This document shows, piece after piece, positions 26,362 through 33,812 of a DNA stretch of 64,000 nucleotides. The notes below the pieces were generated by a model. The model worked only from the letters and a program-made list of their open reading frames with translations. It searched no databases and had not been told where the DNA came from. Both the position numbers and the translations under genes were made by a program. Every line of letters begins with the position of its first letter. The first letter of the stretch is position 1. This DNA comes from Nitratireductor kimnyeongensis (GTDB lineage Bacteria > Pseudomonadota > Alphaproteobacteria > Rhizobiales > Rhizobiaceae): contig NZ_CP078143.1 of assembly GCF_019891395.1 (NCBI RefSeq), forward strand, positions 2,369,001-2,433,000, given 5' to 3'.

Positions 26362-27519
26362 ATGTCGCGACTGAAGATCGACGTTTCCTATCTGGTCGAG
26401 CAACTCAAGGCGCTTCTGGCGATCGACAGTCCCACGGGGTACACCGACACGATCGTCCGGCATGTGACGACGGAACTTGAACGTCTCGGGCTCGAACCCG
26501 AGTTGACGCGCAGAGGCGCCATTCGAGCCGTTGTGCCCGGTGGTCGCCGAGAAGGCGCGCGCGCCATCATCACCCATCTCGATACGTTGGGCGCGCAGGT
26601 CAAGTATCTCAAGGATAATGGCCGTTTCGAGCTCATTCCCATCGGCCATTGGTCAGCGCGTTTTGCCGAGGGCGGCCGGGCGACGCTTTACACCGAAAAG
26701 GGAACCTACAGGGGCACCATTCTGCCGCTCAAGGCATCCGGCCATACGTTCAATGACGATGTGGATACCATGCCGATCGGCTGGGACTATGTGGAATTGC
26801 GGGTGGATGCCATGTGCTGGGACCGTGCCGACGCGCATAATCTGGGCATTGATGTCGGAGATTTCGTCGCCATCGATCCGCAGCCGGAATTTTTGGAAAA
26901 CGGCTTCATCGTTTCACGGCATCTCGATGACAAGGCCGGCGTTGCCATCGCACTCGCAGCATTGGAATCGCTTCTCAGCAACGAGGTGACGTTGCCAGTC
27001 GACACGCACTGGCTGTTCACCATCGCCGAGGAAGTGGGGGTGGGCGCGGCCTCGATTGTCACGCCTGAAATCGCTTCGATGGTGACAATCGACAACGGAA
27101 CCACAGCGCCAGGGCAAAACTCCACGGAATTCGGCGTCACCATCGCCATGGCCGATCAGGCGGGCCCGTTCGACTATCACCTGACCAAGAAGCTCGTCGA
27201 ACTTTGCCGTGAGGAAGACATTCGGTATCAGAAGGATGTGTTCCGCTACTACCGTTCCGATTCGGCTTCCGCCATCGAGGCCGGCCACGACGTGCGCACG
27301 GCGCTGATCGCTTTCGGTATCGATGCGTCTCACGGCTATGAGCGCATCCATGTCCATGCCCTGCGTTCGGTCGCGGAGCTAGCCACCGCCTATGTGGCAA
27401 GCCCGATGGAAATCGAACGCGACGTGGAGGAGGTCTCCGATATCGAGGGCTTCACTGAACAGCCGACCAACGAGGCGGAAATGGCGAGACGCGCCAACAA
27501 TCTGCCAAAGCAGGACTAG
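26362..27519 (+). CDS. Osmoprotectant NAGGN system M42 family peptidase
   Basis: 385 residues from the ATG at 26362, with AAGGGG five bases upstream; the longer frame from 26281 starts just after the previous stop and lacks a site. M42 metallopeptidase landmarks: LLAIDSPTGYTD, ITHLDTLGAQV (zinc-binding His/Asp), HLDDKAGVAIALAAL and the catalytic TIAEEVGVGA. In the NAGGN trio this peptidase is thought to degrade or recycle the dipeptide; its exact role is not established. Its TAG stop lies inside a dispersed intergenic element. Confidence 0.92.
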   Translation: MSRLKIDVSYLVEQLKALLAIDSPTGYTDTIVRHVTTELERLGLEPELTRRGAIRAVVPGGRREGARAIITHLDTLGAQVKYLKDNGRFELIPIGHWSARFAEGGRATLYTEKGTYRGTILPLKASGHTFNDDVDTMPIGWDYVELRVDAMCWDRADAHNLGIDVGDFVAIDPQPEFLENGFIVSRHLDDKAGVAIALAALESLLSNEVTLPVDTHWLFTIAEEVGVGAASIVTPEIASMVTIDNGTTAPGQNSTEFGVTIAMADQAGPFDYHLTKKLVELCREEDIRYQKDVFRYYRSDSASAIEAGHDVRTALIAFGIDASHGYERIHVHALRSVAELATAYVASPMEIERDVEEVSDIEGFTEQPTNEAEMARRANNLPKQD

Positions 27520-27622
27520 AGCATTTTGCAGTCAAGTATAATCACCTGACCTCCGTACAAATGCGGAACAACTGATAGATAGAGCGAAGCAGCGTTTCCA
27601 AGAAACGGTGAACGGCTTCAGC
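27517..27622 (+). repeat. Degenerate Rhizobiales intergenic element
   Basis: The stretch begins TAGAGCATTTTGCA at the peptidase stop codon, continues with AATCACCTGA and TACAAATGCGGAACAA, and ends with CAGCGTTTCCAAGAAACG and GTGAACGGCTT. This follows the order of a roughly 100-base dispersed intergenic element I recall from Brucella and Mesorhizobium-like genomes, here diverged. Identification is from memory of the pattern only. Confidence 0.5.
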
Positions 27623-27844
27623 AGCTTATCATTTGTGCCACGTGAGAACCTGAAAGAAGGCGGCATTTTCTGGTCGCCTGTTTCCGCATTGGTTTTAGTG
27701 CGGGGAGAACCTTGGTCTCGCAGGAACGCGATTTTTTGAGCTTCAAATATCCATTGATCTGCGGCAAGATAAGTGATCATGTGATCAAACAATATCCGAG
27801 CCTCGCAGGGAACAGGGGCCGGTGAGAATGGGAGAAGATCGATC
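27623..27844 (+). other. Leader/promoter region before the amino-acid binding protein
   Basis: Together with the repeat this makes 325 bases without a gene. The only clear structure is TGATCA-TG-TGATCA at 27774-27787, listed separately. No ORF here looks real. Confidence 0.5.
27774..27787. promoter_or_regulatory. Double TGATCA site (candidate operator)
   Basis: Two TGATCA palindromes separated by TG give a 14-base symmetric site about 58 bases before the binding-protein start. GTGATCAT also occurs in the Lrp/aminotransferase promoter region (30307-30314), so a shared regulator is conceivable. Confidence 0.35.
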
Positions 27845-28633
27845 ATGAAGATCCGCGCATTTGCTCTGTCCATCGCGCTCGCAGCGGCCACACTCGTGCC
27901 GGCGGCGTTCGCAGAAACCATCACGGTCGGCGCGTATCCGGCCAACCCTCCATGGGAGTACAAGACCGAGACCGGAGACTTCGAAGGGTTTGAAGTGGAC
28001 GTCGCCCGCGAAGTTGCGAAGCGGCTGGGTATGGAGATTGCGTTCCAGGATCTGGGTTTTCAGGCGCTGTTTGCAGCCACCAGTTCAGGACGGATAGACT
28101 TTGCCATATCGTCGATTTCCATCACCAATGAACGGCTGCAGAACCAGTCTTTCACCCAGCCCTATTACGACAGCGACGGCACCATTGTGGGTCGCGAGGA
28201 TTCCAAGGTCGCGACGCTCGAGGAGCTTGACGGGAAGACGATCGGCGTCGTTGCTGCCACAACGGGTGAAGCTTGGGCCAAAGAGAATGCGGAGGAATAT
28301 GGCATTGCTGATATCCGCTCCTATTCGGCGCAGCAGGATCTTCTGCTTGATGTTCGCGCGGGTCGCCTCGAAGGCGGAGCAGGTGAAATCGCTGGCTTTC
28401 AGTATGCGATGACGCAGGTTCCGGGCCTCAAGATTCTTGTGCGCATCCCGACCGGTGAACGCTTCGCGATGATGACCCGCAAGGATCATCCCCTTCTGGA
28501 AGAGGCAAACGAGGCAATCTCGGCCATGAAGGAGGACGGCACGATGGCAGCCATCCACAAGACCTGGTTCGGCGTTGATCCTGATGAAGGAACGAGCACG
28601 GTCAAGGCAATGTCTATTCCAAAACCGGAGTGA
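27845..28633 (+). CDS. ABC transporter substrate-binding protein, amino-acid type (family 3)
   Basis: 262 residues with a signal peptide (1-23, ending AAFAE) and a family 3 periplasmic binding fold (ITVGAYPANPPWEY, FEVDVAREVAKRLGM, IDFAISSISITNERLQNQSFTQPYY, LDGKTIGVVAATTGEAWA). These bind polar amino acids or opines in the periplasm. No permease or ATPase gene is adjacent and a strong terminator follows at once, so it is a monocistronic orphan that must share membrane components encoded elsewhere or act as a sensor. Confidence 0.9.
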   Translation: MKIRAFALSIALAAATLVPAAFAETITVGAYPANPPWEYKTETGDFEGFEVDVAREVAKRLGMEIAFQDLGFQALFAATSSGRIDFAISSISITNERLQNQSFTQPYYDSDGTIVGREDSKVATLEELDGKTIGVVAATTGEAWAKENAEEYGIADIRSYSAQQDLLLDVRAGRLEGGAGEIAGFQYAMTQVPGLKILVRIPTGERFAMMTRKDHPLLEEANEAISAMKEDGTMAAIHKTWFGVDPDEGTSTVKAMSIPKPE

Positions 28634-28656
28634 GCCCAGAAGCATCCGAAACATCG

Positions 28657-28684
28657 ACGGCGTCCTTTGGAAGGACGCCGTTTT
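28657..28684 (+). terminator. Intrinsic terminator after the amino-acid binding protein
   Basis: A perfect 11-bp stem ACGGCGTCCTT/AAGGACGCCGT (28657-28667, 28671-28681) has loop TGG and is followed by T's. Confidence 0.9.
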
Positions 28685-28767
28685 CATGAGGAGCACATGC
28701 GATTGAACAACTGCACATGTGTGGCTTCCGGCACCTCCGTCATTCGATTGGCATCCATCTAGTCATC

Positions 28768-28783
28768 CCCCCGGCCCCGGGGG
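28768..28783 (-). terminator. GC-rich hairpin after the class V aminotransferase
   Basis: CCCCCGG (28768-28774) and CCGGGGG (28777-28783) lie about 25 bases past the stop on the minus strand. The loop is only two bases and there is no T-run, so confidence is low. Confidence 0.3.
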
Positions 28784-28807
28784 CAGGCCGTTCGCGAGCG
28801 GTCAGGG

Positions 28808-30277
28808 TCAACCCGCCAGCGCGAGGCCCTTGTGGCGGAACCGCGCAGTGCTCGCGTCGAAATCATAGGCGCTTGCATGGCGTTCTGCCTCGCGCGCCAG
28901 CCGGTCGACCGTGTGGATCACAAAGTCAGCCTTCTCGTCCGTCATCAAGTAGCTAAGGTTCAGCCGAACCCAGCCCGGCTTCTCCATCTCCCGCCCGTCT
29001 CGAATGCTCTGCAGAAGCGCAGCCGAGAGTTCTTGATCGATTCCAAGCAGGTGATGCGCATAGGGGCCGGCGCAGGCACAGCCGCCGCGCGCCTGAATGC
29101 CGTGAAGATCGCTCAGCATCCGCGTGAAAAGCTGGTGGTGCAACGTCTCTCCTTCAGGACAAAGAATGCGGAACGAGAAGATTGGCAGCCGTGGGGCAGT
29201 CGGGTTTCCCAGAAGTTGGAGGCAGGGGTTTTGCGACCAGACGCCAAGCGCCCGCGTTCGCAGCTCCTCGTGCCGGCGATCGATGAAATCCTGGCCAAGT
29301 GCTTCCTTCACCAAAAGGACGAGAGCGGCGCGGATGTCGCCCACGACGTTGGGGGTGCCGGCCTCCTCGCGCGCTGAAAGCGAGCGGGAGTAATCATGCG
29401 CCCATGGTGACACGAAGGTCACCGAACCGCCGCCGGGCATAGTCGGCTGTGCGGTACGCGCAATGGCGTTGCGCAGGATCAGAAGGCCCGATGCGCCGGG
29501 CCCGCCGGGGAATTTGTGTGGGGAAAGCACCACGGCATCCTTGGCGCAATCGGTGCCGGGCTTCATGTCGATTTCGAGATAGGGCGCGCCGCCTGCATAA
29601 TCCCAGATGGCGAGCGCATCATGGGCTTTGAGAAGCCGCGTCACCGAATCCGTATCAGTCATTATGCCGGTGACATTCGAGGCTGCTGAAAATGTGCCCA
29701 CCTTCAATGCGGCATCGGCATTGGCTTCAAGCGCAGCCTTGAGGGCATCCATGTCCGGACCGCCACAGGCGGTCTCGGGAATGGCGATGATCGTTGCACC
29801 GCTCTCGCGCCAGGGCAGAATGTTGGAGTGATGCTCATAGGGACCGGTGAACACCACCGCTCCGCCGCCTGCGGCAACGGTCTCTGCAATCTGCAGAAGG
29901 CGCACGAGCCGGTTGATGCCGGATGTGGCGCCCGATCCGGAAAAGACTACGCTCGTCTCGTCATCCGCCCTGACGATGCGGTGTATCTCGGCACGCGCCG
30001 CCTCGCGCAGACGCGTCGAAAATGATCCACAAAAGGACGCTTCGGTGTGGCTGTTGGCGTAAAAGGGCAGCACTTCATCGCGGACGAAATCCTCCATCTG
30101 CGCAAGTGCGCGGCCGGAGGCCACATAATCCGCGTAGACAAGTGGTTTTGGCCCGCAAGGGCCGTCGACCACCGCGTTCTCGCCGATCAGACCAGATTGC
30201 AGATACTTGGCAATGTCCGTGCGTTTGAGGCTTTCCTTGAAGACGTTCAGAACATCACGTGCCATGGTTCGGTCCAT
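28808..30277 (-). CDS. Class V aminotransferase / cysteine desulfurase-like PLP enzyme
   Basis: 489 residues, longer than typical SufS/IscS (about 400). Features: YADYVASGRAL (cofactor end), SGSGATSGINRLVRLL, TGPYEHHSNILPWRE (His stacking on PLP), WDYAGGAPY (Asp), the Schiff-base lysine in LSPHKFPGGPGASG, and a cysteine-containing RGGCACAGPYAHHLLG where desulfurases have their catalytic Cys. It could therefore be a desulfurase, a lyase or a transaminase. It is divergent from an Lrp-type regulator across an inverted repeat, which suggests amino-acid-responsive control. Not part of a suf operon. Confidence 0.85.
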   Translation of the reverse strand: MDRTMARDVLNVFKESLKRTDIAKYLQSGLIGENAVVDGPCGPKPLVYADYVASGRALAQMEDFVRDEVLPFYANSHTEASFCGSFSTRLREAARAEIHRIVRADDETSVVFSGSGATSGINRLVRLLQIAETVAAGGGAVVFTGPYEHHSNILPWRESGATIIAIPETACGGPDMDALKAALEANADAALKVGTFSAASNVTGIMTDTDSVTRLLKAHDALAIWDYAGGAPYLEIDMKPGTDCAKDAVVLSPHKFPGGPGASGLLILRNAIARTAQPTMPGGGSVTFVSPWAHDYSRSLSAREEAGTPNVVGDIRAALVLLVKEALGQDFIDRRHEELRTRALGVWSQNPCLQLLGNPTAPRLPIFSFRILCPEGETLHHQLFTRMLSDLHGIQARGGCACAGPYAHHLLGIDQELSAALLQSIRDGREMEKPGWVRLNLSYLMTDEKADFVIHTVDRLAREAERHASAYDFDASTARFRHKGLALAG

Positions 30278-30316
30278 CAGTTTCGTCAGAACGAAAGGAT
30301 CGCACAGTGATCATCT

Positions 30317-30337
30317 ATCATTTTCACATAAAATGAT
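30317..30337. promoter_or_regulatory. Inverted repeat between class V aminotransferase and Lrp gene
   Basis: ATCATTTT (30317-30324) and AAAATGAT (30330-30337) with spacer CACAT lie in the divergent promoter. Size and AT-richness suit an Lrp/AsnC operator. Confidence 0.55.
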
Positions 30338-30372
30338 GGATAAATCGACAAAAAGGGGTCATATGATCGGTT

Positions 30373-30834
30373 ATGGTCGAAAAAATAGATCAGTTTGACA
30401 GGCGCATACTGCGCGCGCTCCAGCGCGACGCATCTCTCTCGCAAAGGGACCTCGCGGAAAAGGTGGGCTTGTCTCAGAATGCATGTTGGCGGCGTCTAAA
30501 ATCGCTCGAGGAGCGCGGCGTCATCCGTGGCCGCACGCTTCAGGTGGACCGCAACAAGTTGGGGCTGGGGCTGGTCGTTTTCGTTATGGTCAAGACACGC
30601 CATCATTCCACGGCATGGCTGCAGACTTTCCGCCAGCATGTTTCCAGCATTCCCGAAATCGTCGACTTCTTCCGCATCGGTGGCGATTATGATTACATGC
30701 TCCGCATTGTGACGACGGATATGGAAAGCTACGATTCCGTCTATCAGCGTCTGATTCAGAAAGTGGAACTCGAATCCGTCACATCCTATTTTGCCATGGA
30801 GGCCATCGAAGAGCGACGCCCCCTGCCCATATGA
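30373..30834 (+). CDS. Lrp/AsnC family transcriptional regulator
   Basis: 153 residues, normal for the family. The N-terminal helix-turn-helix is QFDRRILRALQRDASLSQRDLAEKVGLS plus CWRRLKSLEERGVI. The C-terminal RAM domain (LGLVVFVMVKTRHH, then FFRIGGDYDYMLRIVTTDMESYD) binds amino acids and forms the oligomer. It is divergent from the class V aminotransferase gene, its probable target. The MFS gene starts 17 bases downstream on the same strand, so export may be co-regulated. Confidence 0.92.
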   Translation: MVEKIDQFDRRILRALQRDASLSQRDLAEKVGLSQNACWRRLKSLEERGVIRGRTLQVDRNKLGLGLVVFVMVKTRHHSTAWLQTFRQHVSSIPEIVDFFRIGGDYDYMLRIVTTDMESYDSVYQRLIQKVELESVTSYFAMEAIEERRPLPI

Positions 30835-30850
30835 CCCTTCAGGCCTGTTG

Positions 30851-32074
30851 ATGAAAACACGTTCCATCTCGTTAGAGCGCATTGCGCTCTACGCGTCTCT
30901 CACATCTCTCACCGCGCTCAGCATCGATGCCGTCCTGCCAGCCCTGCGGATCATCGAGGTGGAGCTGCGTGTGGAGCCGCCTCTTTCCACACAGCACATC
31001 GTGTCGCTTTTCATCTTCGGCATGGTGTTCGGCGAGTTGTTTCTTGGCCCGATCTCCGATGCCATCGGCCGCAAGAAGGCTCTCGTTCTGGGGCTTGGTC
31101 TTTTTATGGCGGGCACATTGGTGGCGATGTTTGCGACGAGCGTCGGCGTGATCGTGGCCGGCCGGATCCTTCAGGGCATCGGCGTGGCAGGACCGAAGAT
31201 CGCCACGCGCGCCCTCATCCGCGACCAGTTCGAAGGCGAGGCCATGGCCCGCATCGTGTCTTTCATGTTCGTGCTGTTCATTCTCGTACCGATGCTCGCT
31301 CCGGCTATGGGACAGTTAGTTCTAGCCATTGCGGGCTGGCGGGCCATATTTGTGGTCTATCTGGCCCTGTCGGTGCTTCTGTGCATTTGGCTGATCGCGC
31401 GACAGCCTGAAACGCTTCCGCCGCAGACTCGTATCCGCTTCCATCCGGTGACGCTTCTACAGAATGGCGCGCGCATCCTGCGCAGCCGGCGCGTGACTTT
31501 ACTGATCATAGCGACCGGCCTCGTCTTCGGTGCGCATCTTCAATATCTAAGCACGGCGGCCGACATCTTTTTCGATGTCTATGGCGTTTCCACCCTGTTT
31601 CCCGCTTATTTTGCAGCTTTTGCCGCAGGCATCGGTCTCGCCTCCATCGTCAACGCCCAAATCGTGCGCCGGTTTGGCATGCAGTCGATGTCCGAGGGGG
31701 CATTGCTCGGCCTCGTCATTCTGGGGTTAAGCCTATTGTCCCTGTCACTTGTCTATCAGGGCCGACCGCCTTTTCTGGCCTTCATGGGGATGGGCTTTTT
31801 GGTATTCTTCTGCATAGGCATCCTGTTTGGCAATCTCAATGCCATGGCGATGCAGTCTCTGGGACAGTTGGCGGGACTCGGCGCTTCGCTTATTGCGTCC
31901 GGGTCGAGCCTCGTTGCTGTGGTCTTTGCGGTCAGCTTCGGCGCGTTCTATAATCAGACGACAATACCGCTCGCATCCGGCTTTCTGACCACTGGTCTGC
32001 TTGGCTTTGTTCTCGTCCGGCTCGCCTCGGGGGCGAGCCAGGAGCCGGTGGTACCGGTCAAGCACAGGGCGTGA
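30851..32074 (+). CDS. MFS transporter, Bcr/CflA-like
   Basis: 407 residues, 12 membrane segments. The motif between segments 2 and 3 is GPISDAIGRKKALVLGL, and segment 4 has GRILQGIGVAGPKIATRALIRDQF, both typical of the Bcr/CflA drug and metabolite exporters. The start at 30851 follows the Lrp gene closely, hinting at an amino-acid or related exporter under Lrp control. Its stop adjoins the stop of the convergent RidA gene with no gap. Confidence 0.88.
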   Translation: MKTRSISLERIALYASLTSLTALSIDAVLPALRIIEVELRVEPPLSTQHIVSLFIFGMVFGELFLGPISDAIGRKKALVLGLGLFMAGTLVAMFATSVGVIVAGRILQGIGVAGPKIATRALIRDQFEGEAMARIVSFMFVLFILVPMLAPAMGQLVLAIAGWRAIFVVYLALSVLLCIWLIARQPETLPPQTRIRFHPVTLLQNGARILRSRRVTLLIIATGLVFGAHLQYLSTAADIFFDVYGVSTLFPAYFAAFAAGIGLASIVNAQIVRRFGMQSMSEGALLGLVILGLSLLSLSLVYQGRPPFLAFMGMGFLVFFCIGILFGNLNAMAMQSLGQLAGLGASLIASGSSLVAVVFAVSFGAFYNQTTIPLASGFLTTGLLGFVLVRLASGASQEPVVPVKHRA

Positions 32075-32425
32075 TCAGACGGCGGCCGCCACGACAATGA
32101 TCTCGACCGTGTAATCGGGTGTGGCCAGCGCGGACTCGCCGCAGGCACGGGCTGGTGCATGTCCTGGCGCGACCCAGGCGTCCCAGACTTCGTTCATCTC
32201 GGCGAAATGCTTCATGTCGGCGAGCCAGATGGTCGCCTGCAGGATGCGGGTCTTGTCAGAACCGTTCTGCTCCAGTAGCGCATCGATCTTCTTGAGAATG
32301 TCTTTGGTTTGCGTGGTCACACTCTCACCCGGCGTTCCCACCTGACCGGCCAGATAGATCGTGCCATTGTGGATGACGGCCTGGCTCATGCGGGCGCCGG
32401 TGGCGACGCGTTTGATTTCGGACAT
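32075..32425 (-). CDS. RidA family enamine/imine deaminase
   Basis: 116 residues from the ATG at 32425. The RidA/YjgF fold is recognisable from YLAGQVG, TTQTKDILKKIDALL, ATIWLADMKHFAEMNEVWDAW and the end PARACGESALATPDYTVEI, with Arg93 and Glu108 at the places of the catalytic Arg and Glu. RidA proteins hydrolyse reactive imines released by amino-acid oxidation. It starts 12 bases after the upstream FAD oxidoreductase stop, so it probably clears the imine that enzyme makes. Confidence 0.9.
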   Translation of the reverse strand: MSEIKRVATGARMSQAVIHNGTIYLAGQVGTPGESVTTQTKDILKKIDALLEQNGSDKTRILQATIWLADMKHFAEMNEVWDAWVAPGHAPARACGESALATPDYTVEIIVVAAAV

Positions 32426-32436
32426 GAATTTTCCTT

Positions 32437-33543
32437 TCAGGACTTGATCAGTCGGTTCGGTGCAAGGGCCTGCACCACGGTGTCGGGAAGGGTGGATGTC
32501 CGCCCCGCACAAAGATCGGCGGCCAAAGCCGAGAGCGCGGGCGAGGTCTGCACGCCATAGCCTCCCTGACCGGCGAGCCAAAAGAAACCTTCCGCATCCG
32601 GTGCGAAGCCGACGGCGGGCGTGCGGTCGGGGAAGAAGCTACGCAGCCCCGCCCAGCTCCGCTCGATGCGTGTGACAGGCACGGTCACGGCCTGCTCGAA
32701 ACGATGCAGCCCTTCCGCGAGCACCATGTCGTCGGGCCAGGCATCGAAGGGCTCGGTCGGGTCTTCGTCTGCCGGCGAGACCATCAGCTTTCCCGCATCC
32801 GGTTTGCAATACCAGCCTTCGCCTGCACAGGCAAAAAGCGGCCAGCCTGTCACGTCATGCCCCTCCGGAGCAGGCAGGATCACGGCCGAGCGGCGCATGG
32901 GCGTCAACCCCAGCGGCTGCACGCTGGCAAGTTTTGCGATCTCATCGGCCCAGGCTCCGCCGGCGTTCACGACCACCGGCGCGGAGAAGGAGCCTTGGGG
33001 CGTCTGTAGCGTCCACGTCCCGTTGGTGCGCGAAATGGCGGTTACAGGCGCCTTGTTGACGATGCTCCCGCCGCGTTGTCGGAGCATTTTGGCAAAGCCC
33101 TGCAAAAGACGGTCGACATCGATGTCCTGTGCGCCCGGTTCGACCGCGGCTGCGGCGATGCTGTCACGCTTTAATATCGGAACACGGGCAACCGCTTGAT
33201 CGGCGCTGAGACGTTCCATGCCGGTTGCACCTTCCAGAATCGCCTCTAGATCCTCCAGATGTTCCTCGAGCGCGACGTATAGAAGGCCACGCGGTGTGAG
33301 CAGACTGTTGTCGGAGATACCTTTCGGCTGCATGAAAAGGGGTTCGGACGCAGCGTTGAGTGCACGCAGGGTGGCATTGCCATAGTTCCGGATGAATATC
33401 GCGGCCGAACGGCCCGTCGAATGGTAGCCAATGGCATCCTCCGCCTCCAGAACGGTGATGCGGGCATCCGCAGCCATGCGCGCTCCCGCGCTGATGCCGG
33501 CGATCCCGCCGCCGATGATAATGATGTCGGATGTCTGACTCAT
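32437..33543 (-). CDS. FAD-dependent oxidoreductase, DadA/glycine oxidase type
   Basis: 368 residues from the ATG at 33543, with GAGGGGAAG upstream. It has the N-terminal FAD Rossmann motif IIIIGGGIAGISAGARMA, STGRSAAIFIRNYG, VVVNAGGAWADEIA, and the C-terminal FAD segment AGLRSFFPDRTPAVGF plus WLAGQGGYGVQTSPALSALAADL. This is the DAO superfamily, which oxidises D-amino acids, glycine or sarcosine-like amines to imines. It is coupled with a RidA deaminase gene. Substrate not evident. Confidence 0.9.
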   Translation of the reverse strand: MSQTSDIIIIGGGIAGISAGARMAADARITVLEAEDAIGYHSTGRSAAIFIRNYGNATLRALNAASEPLFMQPKGISDNSLLTPRGLLYVALEEHLEDLEAILEGATGMERLSADQAVARVPILKRDSIAAAAVEPGAQDIDVDRLLQGFAKMLRQRGGSIVNKAPVTAISRTNGTWTLQTPQGSFSAPVVVNAGGAWADEIAKLASVQPLGLTPMRRSAVILPAPEGHDVTGWPLFACAGEGWYCKPDAGKLMVSPADEDPTEPFDAWPDDMVLAEGLHRFEQAVTVPVTRIERSWAGLRSFFPDRTPAVGFAPDAEGFFWLAGQGGYGVQTSPALSALAADLCAGRTSTLPDTVVQALAPNRLIKS

Positions 33544-33756
33544 CTTCCCCTCACGCGGTTCCATCGTCCGACGCGGCTCCCTGTTCTCATGCAGGGCAGA
33601 CCGGTCGTTCGAGCACTCTCGTCTACGGTGACCCGATACCCGGCTCATGGATACGGGCGATCTGTGTTCGACCACAGATACCGATCGCGGGGGGAAAGCA
33701 ATAGGCTCAACGCCTGGGTGGCGTTATGGCACCGACCGCCAGACAGGAGAAACTTT

Positions 33757-33788
33757 GGAGAGCGCGGCCGGCCGAAAGCGCGCGCTCC
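33757..33788 (-). terminator. Hairpin after the sugar operon
   Basis: Arms 33757-33766 and 33779-33788 pair at 9 of 10 positions (GGAG-x-GCGCG with CGCGC-x-CTCC), 25 bases past the dehydrogenase stop. No T-run follows on the minus strand, so termination is uncertain. Confidence 0.4.
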
Positions 33789-33812
33789 AGCCGGCAATGC
33801 TCGGATTTTGAC

